NCBI GenBank assembly: GCA_024336345.1
Contig: JANFOG010000003.1
Span: forward strand, 4,306,930-4,370,929
Source of the DNA: Mariannaea sp. PMI_226
Taxonomy: Eukaryota > Ascomycota > Sordariomycetes > Hypocreales > Nectriaceae
DNA: 64,000 nucleotides
Direction of reading: 5' to 3'
Positions 11,623 to 23,627 of this stretch are shown here, in pieces. The notes below the pieces were generated by a model that saw only the letters and a list, made by a program, of their open reading frames with translations, had not been told where the DNA came from and ran no database searches. Positions within the stretch are counted from its first letter, which is position 1; every line of letters begins with the position of its first letter. The translations under genes were made by a program, and so were the position numbers.

Positions 11623-12975
11623 ATGGCATCCGCCACCACCTGCCGGCCTATTGTCCCGGACCCTTTTGACCTGGGAATCCATACTCCTGCCAATCTCAAT
11701 CGAGGAGCCCGCACTGCCCTCTTACAAAACAGCCCCGCTGTCGTGAATGGACCTGTTGGGGTCCCGCCCGCCCACGGGAGGGCGGCTCAAACGCCGTCTT
11801 CGCCTCTCAATGCAATCTCTACTGCTGCGGCTACAGAAGGAGCCCAGATCGCCCATCCTGACTCCGACCCTGACCCTACCTTGACTGCTGTACAACAACC
11901 AGTCTCCATTTTTGAAGCAGCCACGAAGCTCGCACGCGACCGTGCGGCGGAGTACAATACCAAGTTGAAGGTGTTTCAGGCCTTCTGCGCTAAATTTGAA
12001 GAAGCAGCGAAACAATTCACCACTGGGCCTGAACGGGAATTCGCCCAAAAGATTGCCGATAGCTTCCTGGACTCCTGGAATCAGGCGCTTACTGACGCCA
12101 AATCTGCTCCGGCGCCTACCTACAGCATCGTCGCGGCCTCGCCTCCAGCTGCAAACAACGCCCTTGCCCACCTACCGCGACACCATCATCAACAACGTCA
12201 ACAACAACAGCCCCCTCATCGCCAGGGACAACCGACTGCAGGCGCCCCACCCCCACCCCGACAGGATCTCCGCGTCTTCATCGGGCTGGACGCCGAATCT
12301 CCGGCCAGGACCCATAAGGACTATGCAATCCGGACCTATATATCCCGGAAACTCGGAGTGGATCCACGCAAGATTCCGCGGGTTCTCCAAGTCAGGTCCG
12401 GATGGGCCGTCCTTACCGCCGACATAACCACTCGCGACCTCCTCGTGCAGAGGCAGACTGAATGGGCAACCGACTTAGGAGCCGCCGCCATAGAGACTAG
12501 ACAGGAATGGTTTACCTACCTAGTCTTAGATTACCCCTGCAAGCTGACCGACGTCTATAGCAACGAAGCGGACAGCGACGCAATCGTGGACGAAGAAATA
12601 GAAATCTAGATAGGGCAGAAATCCGTTAATATATGGCCCGCGCGGCATCAACCTGACAACCCCTTAATGAAGACCCTGCTTGTATCCTTCCTAAAGCCCG
12701 TTAAGAAATACTGGCGCCTCTTTAGTAGCCGACCAGTAAGGCTTATTAAGAAAACTAACCGGCTAAGGCAGTGCAATGTATGCTTGGACTACTACCCGTT
12801 ACGTATCTGCTATTGACTCCCCCTGTGCAAACGCTGCGGTAAGGTCGCGGGCTATAACTCTGGGGACTGTACCGCGCCTGAGTAATGCGCCAACTGCCTC
12901 GGCCCGCATAGCGCTAACTTCGCTAAATGCCCGGCACGCCTGAAGAAGGTATATGGCGTTTTCCGCCGGCTGACC
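11623..12975 (+). pseudogene. LINE ORF1 (gag-like) with zinc knuckles
   Basis: Open from ATG 11623 to TAG at 12607-12609 (328 aa). The N-terminus is Pro/Ala/Ser-rich, followed by a helical stretch (LARDRAAEYNTKLKVFQAF), a Gln/His-rich linker and a folded RNA-binding-like segment (DLRVFIGLDAESPARTHKDY). The same frame continues past the stop and gives zinc-knuckle cysteines: CNVCLDYY, CKRCGKVAGYNSGDC and CANCLGPHSANFAKCPAR, interrupted by TGA and TAG. The protein would bind element RNA and form ribonucleoprotein particles. It is truncated by mutation. Confidence 0.75.
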
Positions 12976-13239
12976 AAAGAATAAAGGGACTATATTTGAG
13001 TTGTGGGCGCTAAAATATATCGCCAGTGTAATGTAGAAGCGCAATGGCACGCACTTGACCTATAGCAAAATGGCTTATAGCAGGAGGGCACCGGGTCGCT
13101 AGAAAGATCGAGCCCTCGGGCTCCCAGTCTGGCTGCGTTAAGAGCGCCGTCTTGTATAATGGTGGCTACTACCCCCGAGGTAGAGGAGGAACCCGAGCAC
13201 CCAAGACCCGGGTCTTTAAGGAAACGCCACATCATCTTG

Positions 13240-15785
13240 ATTATGCGTCCCTACAATTATGGGCATAAGTAGGCGCCCGCAAGTACGAAGATATGGGAAA
13301 AAGACCCTTAGGGTCTTTTAAGCCAATGTCGGCAAGGTCCCCCCGGTTTATGATTGTGCCCTTATATTGGCAGATTTTAAATAATATAATATTGTTCTCC
13401 TCCAAGAATTATAAATAATGATAGTAAACTCCTGTTGCCTTATGAAGACTTACCCTATATATAATACCTACTCTCCAGTTGAAGCCTGGAATAATAATAA
13501 CACTCGACCTAAAGTCATGATATATGTCCGCTGAGATTCTATGCTCTCGGCAGACCAGAATCAATTATACTAAAGCCGTGATATCCTGTGGCTTACGATT
13601 AATAGTATAGCGATAGTGAACTTCTATTGCTAAAATGACGAAAGAGATGCGCTGGATACTGTTCTGTAGTGGCAGATCCCTGACCGCTGTCTTGTGGCCG
13701 GTGACTTTAATGCTTGATATCACACCTGGCAGATAGGCCTGACTACGAACCGCGGCCACGAGATTGCCCATTGGGCATCCGAAAACGACTTTAGCCTACT
13801 GAACACCTTAGGTGTCCCTATAAACTTATATGGAAATATTATCGACCTTGCCTTTATGAATGTACCCCTTACTGAAGCTAATATTGAGGACCACCTCGCT
13901 ACCAGCTTGGATCACTTCACTTTTAGCATAATGCTATTAAATATCGCGCCAGCGCCAATATAGCTAGGCAAAATCCGGGTGATAACAGATGATGAGCTCA
14001 AGCGGTTTGTAGAAGTCGTAGAACTGGGGTCGGCTGGGATCCCCGTTGCAGCCTCGAGCCTACTAGAACTAGACGAGCTCGCATCCGCGCTTGTGAACCT
14101 CCTGCAATCAGCAGCGAAGGCGGCAGGCCGACGTGCGAGGAAGGGAGCACGCAATGCGTTGTGGTGGACTGAAGAGTGTGCCTTAGCCGCAGCCGGATAC
14201 CGTGCGATCAGATGACTGTACCCCCTTGGATTTAACCAAGAGGTCCAGCTAGCCAAATGGGATTTCCACCGTGTAGTCCGCAGAGCCAAGAGACTCTACT
14301 GGCGGAACCTGATCAATAGCTTCTTAGATAGTAGCTCTGTCTTCAAGGCCGTCCGGTGGCTGAGATCGCCAGGAGCCTTCCAACCTCCTCCACTGCAAGT
14401 AGACGATGTAGTCTACGAAACTCAGCTGGATAAGGCCAACGCGCTCCGGCGAGCCACTTTGGAGCGCCGAACAGCAGATGATGACATCCAGGACCCCTGG
14501 ATCCAGGTCAGCCCCCGCAGAATGATCCCTTTCCCACAGGAAATCTCCCTAGAGGAAGCACAGGACGCGACTCTCCGAACTGGGAATACATCTCCAGGAG
14601 CCGACAACATCACAGTCAAACTTCTCACGGCAGTATGGCACATCATCGGAACACACGTCCGCCGCCTCTTCGAGGGGTGTCTGGCCATAGGCCACCACCC
14701 GAAGCCTTTTAGAGCGGCCGAGGTGGTGATGATCGCCAAACCTGGATGTAGAGACCTGACAGAGCCCCGAGCATGGCGACCTATCTCTCTGCTTTCTTGC
14801 TTCGGTAAGGGGCTAGAACGGTTGGTTGCGCGCCGTCTCGCGTGGGCATGCATCCACTATGGAGTCCTCCACCCTCAACAAGCCGGGGCGCTCCCGAAGA
14901 GGTCTGCGACAGACCTTGTGGCCGCCCTGGTCTACGATATTGAGGAAGTGTTTGCCGTCAAAAAGGTGGCCACGCTGGTCACGATGGACATCCAAGGCGC
15001 TTTTGACATTGTCTTGCGCAATAGACTAATTTTGCGACTCCGCGAACAAGGCTGGCCCGAACATCTTGTACGATGGGCCGGATCTTTTATGGATGACCGA
15101 TCTGCCTGCGTCAGATACCAGGATACTACCACTCCGCTCTCTCCTCTCCAATGCGGCCTCTCTTAGGGGTCGCCGGTATCGCCAATCCTATTTCTGTTGT
15201 ATACAGAGCCTATCTATAGACTAAGCAACCCTCAAGGCCGGTTTGGCTATGCAGACGACATAGCAATCCTGTGTACGGGAGATACGGTAGAGGAAACAGC
15301 GGCTGCAGCATTAAGATCTGTTGAAGAAATGGTCCTCTGGGGCGCGGCGAATGGAGTATCTTTCGACCCTAAGAAGACAGAAGTTATGCACTTCTCCCGG
15401 AGCAAACTCGAGACCACACCGTCCATACGCCACGGCGATGTCGAAAAACACCCCGAGGCAGCAATGCGCTGGCTAGGCATCTGGCTGGACAGCAACCTGT
15501 CGTTTTGAGTCCACGTAGAGAAATGGACGGCTAAAGCCCAGGCTGTCGCCTATTATCTATGAGGACTCACCAACACGATACACGGCCCACTACCTAGTGC
15601 CATGCGAAGCGCCGTCAGAGCATGCGTTGAACCGGTTCTGCTCTACGGCACTGAAGTGTGGTACCCAGGCGCAACCCAGCCGCGATGGAACCAACCGTCT
15701 AAAGACCGAGCATCAGGTATCTGACATCTCCTGCGGAGAATGACCGACGCTATCGTGCAATCCATGCGAGCCATACTTCCCCTCT
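13240..15785 (+). pseudogene. LINE ORF2: endonuclease and reverse transcriptase
   Basis: The apurinic-type endonuclease is recognisable by CLVAGDFNA (about 13690-13715) and SLDHFTFSI (about 13905). The RT domain runs from about 14460: SPGADNITVKLL, WRPISLLSCFGKGLERL, MDIQGAFDIVL (palm Asp), GSPVSPILFLLY and the catalytic box FGYADDIAIL at about 15241-15270. Thumb and connector follow (RWLGIWLDSNLSF, EPVLLYGTEVWYPGA). In-frame stops at about 15164, 15506, 15559 and 15722 inactivate it. The RT-to-thumb region is otherwise well preserved. RNase H is missing. Confidence 0.85.
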
Positions 15786-16152
15786 ACGGACTCGATTAGA
15801 AGCCAGTACCATAGGAATTACGCAAACCCTACGGTCTTGGGTGCGGAATGGGCTGATTGAGGCGGCGGACTCGTTAATTGACGTGTCAGGAGAGGTTGGA
15901 AGCAGCATAATATGGGATGGGAGGGCGAGGAGGAAGTTTTATAGACGCCCGAGTGGCTGGAGGGTGAGGCTCTTGACAAGGGTGGATAGCTCAACGTGTT
16001 CAACTTGGTGGAATCAACTCAATCCATGGGCGAAGTTGATCAACCGCTTCAACTACACTGGCAAAATGCTGAGTAAGCTGTCAACGCAACTCAATTTTGT
16101 GGCCAAATTGATGGAATGGAATTGATGACCACCCTGCCTACACCCAGCCATA
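15786..16152. other. Sequence between LINE and hAT element, unrecognised
   Basis: A 94-codon frame at 15841-16125 (+) has no known domain and partly repeats a GTTGATCAACC-like motif. It may be host sequence or the unrecognised 3' end of the LINE. Confidence 0.35.
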
Positions 16153-16330
16153 CATGGGCAACCTGTATATTATGTTAAGAAATCTCCTAATATGTTAAAC
16201 AGAACAAGATAAGAAAAAATACTAATTATAGGATAATAGGATAAGATAACCGGATAACAGGATAAGGAACACGATAGTAAGCCAATGAGGCGATGAAATC
16301 AAACAATTAATTTAACGACTCTATTCTATA

Positions 16331-17059
16331 TCAATCAATATCCTCTCTGTCTCCTAAATTGTCCTCTGAATCAGTAAGATCATTTTTTAATGCGGAAAAC
16401 ATCATCGGTAACCCAAATCCACCGCGGGATGTAGATATGATATGACCTTCGCGCAGCCAGCTGCCTATACACTCTACCCTCTCAATGTTTGCACATTTAA
16501 TCCGCAGCCTATCCCATGAGCATGTCCTGCGGGCCCCAGAGAAGGCTCTCTCTGGCTCGGATGACTCTAGTGAGATGGAGAGTATCGCGATGGCCATGCG
16601 GCTAAGTCGTGGATATCTTCTCCGCTGCTCAGATGCGCACCACCATTGAAGGGGCGTAGAATCGATCTCTATCGGCTGAGCGGTAATGAAGGTCATGAAA
16701 TCATCCTCAGAACGCAACACGGCGGTCTTTACCTTCATATTCCTCGCCAACTGAGCTAGTTTATTACTCTCGTGTTCCACAAAGTCCGCAACAGCACTCG
16801 GAGCTGCCGGAGGTTTAGTAGAGAGCTCAATATTGTATTCTTCTTCCCAAATCACTTGTGCTCCGCCAATTGCATTGTCGTACCACTCATCTGGCCAGTT
16901 CTGCTCAATATAGGCGTCTCGTTTCGAAGGGTCGAGAAGGAGAGCGGCGGAATAAACTGGAAAATCCTCGGTCATTGTGTAGTATTTATTCATAATGAAC
17001 CAGCCCATATCAATGGCATGTAGCATGCGTTCATCGCGTGTCTCGAGTGCGCTGTAGTG
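16331..17059 (-). pseudogene. hAT transposase, C-terminal fragment
   Basis: An open frame from 17026 to 16331 (231 codons; coding similarity extends to about 17059) contains the hAT dimerisation domain: PLQWWCASEQRRRYPRLSRM, then AIAILSISLESSEPERAFSG and RRTCSWDRLRI. The upstream part (FPVYSAALLLDPSKRDAYIE) is the usual linker before it. The zinc-finger BED domain and the RNase H-like catalytic core with its first acidic residues are absent. The fragment is open, so decay has been mild; loss is by deletion. Confidence 0.85.
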
Positions 17060-17702
17060 CCGCTATAATCGTATTAGCATCTATTTTAGCTGTTGAGACC
17101 AGCGATGAGATGTCCGCACTGGTTCCGGCCGCACCAGGCATGCGAGAGACATCTCAGATATGGGATTAACGCTGAGATGTCCCCGCTACCTCGCAATGAA
17201 TGACTTACTTTCTCGTTTTCATAATGAAAAAGAAGGCAGTCCATTAGAAATAATGACTGTGAAAGAGATGCTTTATTGCCCTCAGCGCACAATGTGGCCC
17301 CATCAAAGGGTTGGAGAAATAGGTACGCTTTCTGAAGCAAATCCCTTTGGTCTTTTGTTTGCGGCTGGCGGCAAGTGGTTTATTCTTATCTGGATATTGC
17401 CAATCTATAATAGAGAAGAAATTTAAAGGTAATTTAATTAGATGTTTGAGAATTAGAGTTGCCAATCGACGATAAGATATTGATTTCCAAAGCCATAATG
17501 ATAAATATAAGATAAAACTATCTTAATATAGTTAAGATTTTTGGGTATTTATAATATCTACAGCAATAAATTGATTATCATAGAAGCTCTTGGTTCTCTA
17601 TCTAATGAGTGGAAAATAGATCGGTTTCTTATATCTACGTGAAGGACCTCCGGGGCCGCTGTGTTGAAGAACTTGCTTTTTAGGAAACATAGATGACACT
17701 AA

Positions 17703-17744
17703 CTGCTGACCGGAAGTTCGGACTTCCGACCTGCCAGTCAGCAG
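17703..17744. repeat. Compound inverted repeat inside the hAT element
   Basis: CTGCTGAC (17703-17710) pairs with GTCAGCAG (17737-17744), and inside it CGGAAGT (17711-17717) pairs with ACTTCCG (17722-17728). It would fold as a stem with an asymmetric bulge. It may be a subterminal transposase site or a scar of a smaller insertion. Confidence 0.5.
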
Positions 17745-17963
17745 AGAGACCTTCCTTCCGATTTGATCAAATGTATGCCCTTTTGGTCCGTTTGATGTGG
17801 CAAAAGCAATGAAAAAAGCTCATTTCACTTATTCTGTTTGTTCTGTTATTCCGTTATAACAGATTAGTGTGAGAGCCATAACATGAAAACAGAATAACAG
17901 AATAAGAAAATATTAACATGTTATACAGAACAAGCAACAGAATAACAGAACAAGTTGCCCATG

Positions 17964-19339
17964 TCTGACCTTTGGACGCATAACTACATCCATCTTCTGA
18001 GAACTAATGCCGGCTGTTTCTGTTGCGGGGAGCCCACTGTCTGGGTAGATACAACTTTTGGGTACTTCAAGCTTCGGAGCATGACCGACCCGTAGGGTGA
18101 CCATATAAGCCGGCCTCGGAGGGAGGTCCGGGGCACCCCGGGCCCCCCTTTCCCTGTTCGGAGGGTGTGTTCCGAAGAGCTCCTCTATTTAAACCCCTTA
18201 GCTAGATACGTAGTTTTACAGAAGTCACTCATGGTCACACCTACATTCCTGACCCTACGTTCCGTCAACAGTTTCAGATGCTAAGGCACACTAAGACAAA
18301 GTCATGTGGGAAAATATATCTAATCTATGTCAGATTAGGGTTAGCGATTGGAGGCCGAACGATATTTAGTAACCTCAACCAAAGTACCAAGTAGTCTACC
18401 AGCCGCCTTTAGTCGACAACTTTGTATTTCTTTGAATGATTAGCCCCTTGCTAGATTAGGGCGTATTAGTCGATCGATGGCATGATTTGCCTGAATTGGC
18501 TCCTCTTTTGACAATAGGCGCTGTCAGAATACGGGGCGCACAGCTCTCATTGACCAACTGAGCATACGATTGATCAATTGAAAGAGGGGCAACAGAGTAT
18601 ACAGCTTGGATAAATAAACGAACCGTATAGTGGACTTATTCTGACCAGTATTCAGCAGGCTTTCTACAAAAAGTTTTCAATAAAATGAGATTATTCGTAC
18701 TTTTGGTATATTACGGCAGGATAAAACCGATGTCAAATGGCAGGGGGGGGAAGGCAGGTGAAGCGGTGAAAGGGAAACGTACCCTCTCCATATTTATCAA
18801 TTTTACAGACATTGTTCACAGCTTCATCAGAGGGTCTTAGTTCGACGAAGTGAATTTTGCTCAGTGGACAGCATAAGCTTCTGCTTCACGGCTCTGCTTT
18901 CTATGCCACTCAGGACGGCAAAGAGTTGAAGGAAAGCGGCAACAGATTCATGTAAGCCATTTCTGCTTGCAAGTAAGGGTTGTATCACCAAATTTACCTC
19001 ATCCAAGGGAAGATCCAGAACTGTCAATTATTAGCGTCCGTTTACTTCCCATCAAATAAAGTTTGACAGTTACCAAAGAACACAAGTTTATAGTCTGACG
19101 GGGTTATAGGGGAAACTTATTTTTCCACTTCTCCTGAAGCATGCTATATTTGATCCAGCAACGGGCCTCCACTGTCGACGAGGCTCAGATGACGATACCG
19201 AGGAAAACATTTTTATTACATAGACAGTCATGATATTCTTGACCCAGTTAGGGCGATATCCTAACAGCAAGTATTCATATCTGCTGCACTCAGTGGTCAT
19301 CTGGTCAATACTATGGCACAGCCGCTCTTGGCGACTTGG
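17964..19339. other. Intergenic, no gene seen
   Basis: No plausible gene or transposon end recognised. A GC-rich stretch at 18110-18180 and an A/T-rich remainder alternate. Confidence 0.5.
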
Positions 19340-19752
19340 CTAACAACCCCAATAGCATACATGACTTCCACTAATTGCGCCACCGAAGTTATGCAATAGC
19401 CCTTGTTCAGTGCTTCCATCAAATCTATGTCCAGGTATAACATTTTGGCAATTTTCATCAGAGTAGAAAGTGCAATAGGTATCCATTATCTGGAAGGCAG
19501 TAAAGAGCATAGCCTAAAGTGGATGATTAATCTTAGTACTTCATAAAACATAAATGATAACGCTATACTTACAGAACCTATACTATGTGTAGAGCAGATA
19601 GTCTCGCAAGTAGGCTTATATTGGCCAATATAATTCTTACCACCTGCATCGGAGTACATTTTGATACAGCCACCATGAACATCGCAAGTGGTGCCGGTAA
19701 TAAGCTGAGAACCAGCGACAAGTGGAGCAATTAAGAGAGTTGATGCGCGCAT
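19340..19752 (-). CDS. Small secreted cysteine-rich protein (candidate effector)
   Basis: Exon 1 is 19752-19573 (60 codons) and exon 2 is 19513-19340 if the acceptor is CACTTTAG; the 59-bp intron has a GTAAGT donor. This gives 117 aa. A second acceptor, CCTTCCAG, would remove eight codons in frame (109 aa). Residues 1-20 form a signal peptide (MRASTLLIAPLVAGSQLITG). The mature part has eight cysteines, four per exon (residues 23, 29, 49, 53, 74, 82, 113, 117), the last being the C-terminal residue, so four disulfides are possible. No known domain is recognised. Small size, secretion and even cysteine count match fungal apoplastic effectors or antimicrobial-like proteins; function is inferred only. 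It sits between transposons (hAT and piggyBac). Confidence 0.65.
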
Positions 19753-21513
19753 TTTGGCTTTCGAAGAAAACAACTAACAAAGAATTAAAAATATTTGCAA
19801 TTCCAATACTCCCGTTAAATGACAATGTAAGTTACAAAAGGAAATGGAGCGCTCTTATACGCATTTTTTACATCATAGCTCCGAAAGTACCTGGTACAAC
19901 TGCAGGATTTTGTGGCGATGGCGGCTTGGCAAGAACCCACAACGTCTGCTGCTTCCACAGTATTCTAAAGTGGCTCACTCGCCTTCGAATAGATCCTGGC
20001 ACTGGTTCCAGCGATGGAGCCAGTCCCGTAATGAACTACATTGAACTTTCTCCAGCTCTAAGTACTTAAGTAATACAATGGGTACTTTGTAAAAGTGTCG
20101 TATTGGTAGCAGGATTTCACAACGGGCAACGGAGACTAGTAATACAGAATGATTGTTTTAGGAGCGATATTACAGGCGGTCTTAGGTTTGTAACCAGTAT
20201 CCCAAAACTGGCCAGTGACAGAATTCTAAAGTGGGTTCTAAAACCTAAGCAAAAGCTCGAATCGGGCAAAGAGACCAGGGCTGAGTTATAAGGCCGGCGA
20301 CCCATGAGACTTAGATCATGGATCTTAATTGGTTGCCTGTTGATGGACAACGTATCCCCTCGACCCAATTACCATCTCAGGTGGTGTATCGATTTAAGCA
20401 TTTCTGCACTACACACTGCTCCTAGCGTATGGGAATGTTAGTATATGCCCGTATCTAGGGATAAGTTAGGTTGTCATTCGACAAACTACATAAAATAGTG
20501 GTAAGCAACCCAATATTTAATAGTGTAGAATTATAAATAAATTCGGTTGCTATTCAAAGCGATAACTATAGTATTGCGGCTTGTCTATAGTCGCACACTA
20601 AAGTTCTGCTATGTTGCTATAGTCTCGGTTCTTGGGCTGGCGACAATCAGTAGGATGAGACGCACTTTTTCTCTGGTTTTAATAAAGGAGAGATACACAC
20701 AATATAGAGATTGGGGGGGGGGGATTATTAGTGCGATCCCTAGAGCTAATTATGGGTTGTATATTCCCAGCAGCGCTTACCTACAGAAAGAAAAACCGAC
20801 AAAAGCCCCAACTCTCGGCCCACCAACCACGACAGCACCCCGCCTTACCTACCCCCAGCCAACCCAGGCGACACGGGGAGACTCAATTCTACTCCCAACG
20901 GTGGGAGTATTTCAAATCCGAAGATTCTGGATGGAGTCAACAGGCTTTGTGAGCGAGTCAGGCAGGTACCCTAACTGAAAGGGAAATTGGACTGAGAATC
21001 TTTCGGGTACACAGCATCATGATGTAATCAGAACTGAGTATGTGATCGGCTCGCTGTGGCTATGAACATGTGAACTGGACCTTGCCGCGAGGTATAACGT
21101 GGGGTGATAAAGGTTTCAACAGGCTAGCATAGCTGCTGCTGTAAAAGTCTAATATTAGCGCGAGTTTGCTACTTCTATACTTCCAAGAAGGGTTAAACAC
21201 CACGGTGATGATTTCGAGAATTCTCAACAGCCCACCGCGTTATTGTCAATCTTCGACGATCGCTATGAGCCTCAGGACCTGGCATATGCAATTATCACTG
21301 GTGGCGTCTAAATAGAGAACCTCCATCTATCGAGGTGTAGTTTGTAGGATGCAATGGTGACATTGTATTGATGTCATTATCGTCTATTCTACTTGTAAAG
21401 CTGCACCCTGTCGTTGACAGAATTAAAGGGCGTGTAACTCTTACTTGAACTATCTGTGTGAATCAGTGATCGGAATGGTCCGGTATGGTATGGTATGGAG
21501 GTCAAACTATACC
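19753..21513. other. Intergenic, no gene seen
   Basis: Frames such as 20547-20978 (+) are low-complexity and include a run of ten G near 20715. They lack recognisable domains and I do not call them genes. Confidence 0.5.
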
Positions 21514-23627
21514 ATCCCTTTGACTGTGCTAAGGCAACATTTTGGTACCGGGTCAGGGATGTTGACCAATAAGACTCCACAGGATGAGAGGTACTTATTT
21601 TGCCTGCTAATTTAGCCTATAATAGAAGTACCAACAATCGCTCTTGGTACATAATGCTACATCACATTGATCACATCCCCAACGCGTTTTTCGAGGCGGC
21701 TGCCGCCGTGGCTGTATGAGGGCATTCCCATTCGTATCGCGAAGGATTTTGCGTTTTTGACGAATATCGTCAAACCTTAAGCCTTTGCAGCCGTGGCACG
21801 CAGAGATTTTGCCTCTATGGACGGATTTATGCTGTGAAATAGGCGTAAATTCGTCGCCGGACCGGAATCTCTTTCGTGACGAGCCAGCTTTGCTAAAAGC
21901 CTCGAAGATATCATCACAAACGCATTGCCGCCAGCTAACTTGGCTGCTATAAGGCTTCCAGCTAACTGTGCCTTGTCGCTATAAAATGAAGCTATTGATA
22001 AGGGCAACCTCCAATAAGAAGGACCAAGCTATAGCTCTCCAAGCACCCTTTTCAACCCGGTGGTCAAGGCAGTGATAACTTCGAAGCTGGTCATGTATAT
22101 CCACACTACCCATTTTATCGTTATATATAGCTGTGGCAGACGGGACCCAGACTTCAAGCACAGGGTTGTTACCAAAAAAACGCTATATCGGCCGTGCTCG
22201 TGGCTGTGTTGTTGTCGGCCGTTTCCGGACCCGTTGTTCGAACTCGTCGCCGGTGTATACAGTCGAGAGCATAAGCATAAGGGCATTATCCTTCCATGCA
22301 ATTTGATTGACCTAATAGTCAAGATGATATATTAGTAAGGAAATACTAGGGAAATATAGGAAAAACACATCCTGAAGACTACAGACCAGGTCGTCAGCTA
22401 TAGGAATAGTCTACAAGGCACCCCACTTCCAACCCAACTTGCCCTCATTGTCAGCTTTCTTCCAGCTAGCTAGGTCCTTAAAAACACCACTATTGGTGCG
22501 GACTGTACCTGTGGCCCCAACGTTGCAACTTCGAAGGACACAAAAAAGGTCAGGCGAGGAAAACAGGTTATCAAGAAAGACGTAATATGTCGCTTGAGGC
22601 AGCAGACTTACTAGGGCAGGCACGACACTTTGTGTCGGGTTGAGGTAAATCTGATCCTTCTTATGGCGTTGAGGTCATCGAGGCTTTGAGCCGGCAGCAG
22701 GCCCGAGGGCGTTTTCAGGTATGTGAAATAGCTAGCATAGTAAATAGCCGGCTTGGCCAGCAGCCCAAGCTTTGAATCCCTTGGGGGTCGGTTTTGAAGG
22801 GATCATAACTGCCTCCCTAGCCCGGCCTGTGAACCATATCATGACCTCGTCTATAGCAATATGTGTGCCCGGGCTATATAGCTGGAGGGATGCTTCCATC
22901 AGCTTGTCAGACCATTCACTAACCTTATTGAAGTTCTTTGGCTTGTTGTTGTTAGCAGCTGCCGCTGCTTGCGAGGAAATGCATATCCAACAATTGAGAA
23001 GGAGAAACCGGTCATAAGATATATATTTTACGATTGGATGTCTTGGCTGTTGTGATTTTACTATTGGAAGTGACCAATAGTCTTCAAATTTTGCTTCCTT
23101 ATATATACCAACATAGATGAGGATTCCTATCTAAAGATATAGCTTTGGTAGGGAAGTTGGGGTCCATTTTGCATTCCTTGATGATAAATTTGAGGGCGTT
23201 GGAGCTATATTTGTATATATAATCCAATTGCTAATAAGGTTATTAGGCAGAAAATATAGGAATAGCTCTAATGGTGTTGTTAGAAGTTGTATTATGTGAA
23301 GGTTACGGTCAGGAAATGTGAAAGGTTTAAAGTTGTAGCCGTGTTGTTCAGCGAGAGGAAAATCCGGCCGGCAGGTATTATCAGCTGGCTGCTCCCGCCG
23401 GCTTCCTTGAATACAAATAAGAAGCTCTTCGTCGTATGCATTCACAGCTTGGCTCATTGTGCCGGTAGTCACATCCTGTGGTGTTGTCAACCTTTGTCGT
23501 GATTTTGCTAGTAAACACACTGTAATTTTGGACGCGGCGTGACGCGTACCTAGGATGTCACTACTGGCTGACAGGGGTTGTGTGGAGACCCGGTACCAAA
23601 ATGTTGCCTTAGCACAGCCAAAGGGAT
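21514..23627 (-). mobile_element. piggyBac-like DNA transposon with 40-bp terminal inverted repeats
   Basis: The left end 21514-21553 begins ATCCCTTTGACTGTGCTAAG. The right end 23587-23627 is its reverse complement with one mismatch (ATCCCTTTGGCTGTGC). The element is 2,114 bp and carries a broken piggyBac transposase on the minus strand. The canonical TTAA target duplication is not visible: flanks are ..TATACC and ACGGG.. . The near identity of the repeats suggests a fairly recent insertion, despite several stops and frameshifts in the transposase. Confidence 0.8.
21605..23450 (-). pseudogene. piggyBac-type transposase (DDE_Tnp_1_7), frameshifted
   Basis: Blocks appear in family order along the minus strand. 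N-terminal: PLELFLYFLPNNLISNWIIY (about 23255). Catalytic part: THIAIDEVMIWFTGRAREAV (about 22860, first Asp) and YYVFLDNLFSSPDLF (about 22570, second Asp). Then YNDKMGSVDIHDQLRSYH (about 22100, third Asp). C-terminal cysteine-rich domain: CHGCKG and CDQCDVALCTKSDC (about 21650-21800), the zinc-binding tail of the family. All three catalytic aspartates persist, but a TAG near 22738 and several frameshifts separate the blocks. Normal members are about 550-650 aa, and the fragments together cover most of that. Confidence 0.85.

Larger units (their letters stand above)
11590..15785 (+). mobile_element. Tad-like non-LTR retrotransposon (LINE), 3' truncated
   Basis: The order is ORF1 with zinc knuckles, an endonuclease, then reverse transcriptase, all on the plus strand. 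No RNase H domain or poly-A end is seen: recognisable homology stops near 15785, just after the connector region (AILPLYG). The 5' edge is uncertain, placed just before the first ORF1 codons. Stop codons and AT enrichment are uneven, heavy at 12600-13950 and light in ORF1 and RT, as expected for RIP-type mutation acting on patches. No target site duplication was found. Confidence 0.8.
16153..17963 (-). mobile_element. hAT-type DNA transposon, internally deleted
   Basis: The ends form a perfect 10-bp inverted repeat, CATGGGCAAC (16153-16162) and GTTGCCCATG (17954-17963). Subterminal repeats of the AACAGAATAACAGAA and AGGATAACAGGATAAG type lie inside both ends, a known feature of hAT elements. 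The only coding part is the C-terminal third of a transposase on the minus strand. The flanking 8-mers (CAGCCATA and TCTGACCT) do not match, so the target duplication is lost or the ends are slightly misplaced. Confidence 0.65.

Noticed and set aside
15841..16125. 94-codon ORF after the LINE as an RNase H domain
   Set aside because: No RNase H catalytic motif (DGS, TDS-type) is visible.
18336..18350. TTAGGGTTAG, telomere-like
   Set aside because: Only about one and a half repeat units, no array.
20547..20978. 143-codon plus-strand ORF
   Set aside because: Spans a poly-G run and low-complexity sequence; no domain, poor start context.
22230..22245. GTTCGAACTC as a tRNA T-loop
   Set aside because: No matching acceptor, D-arm or anticodon arm; it lies in piggyBac transposase sequence.
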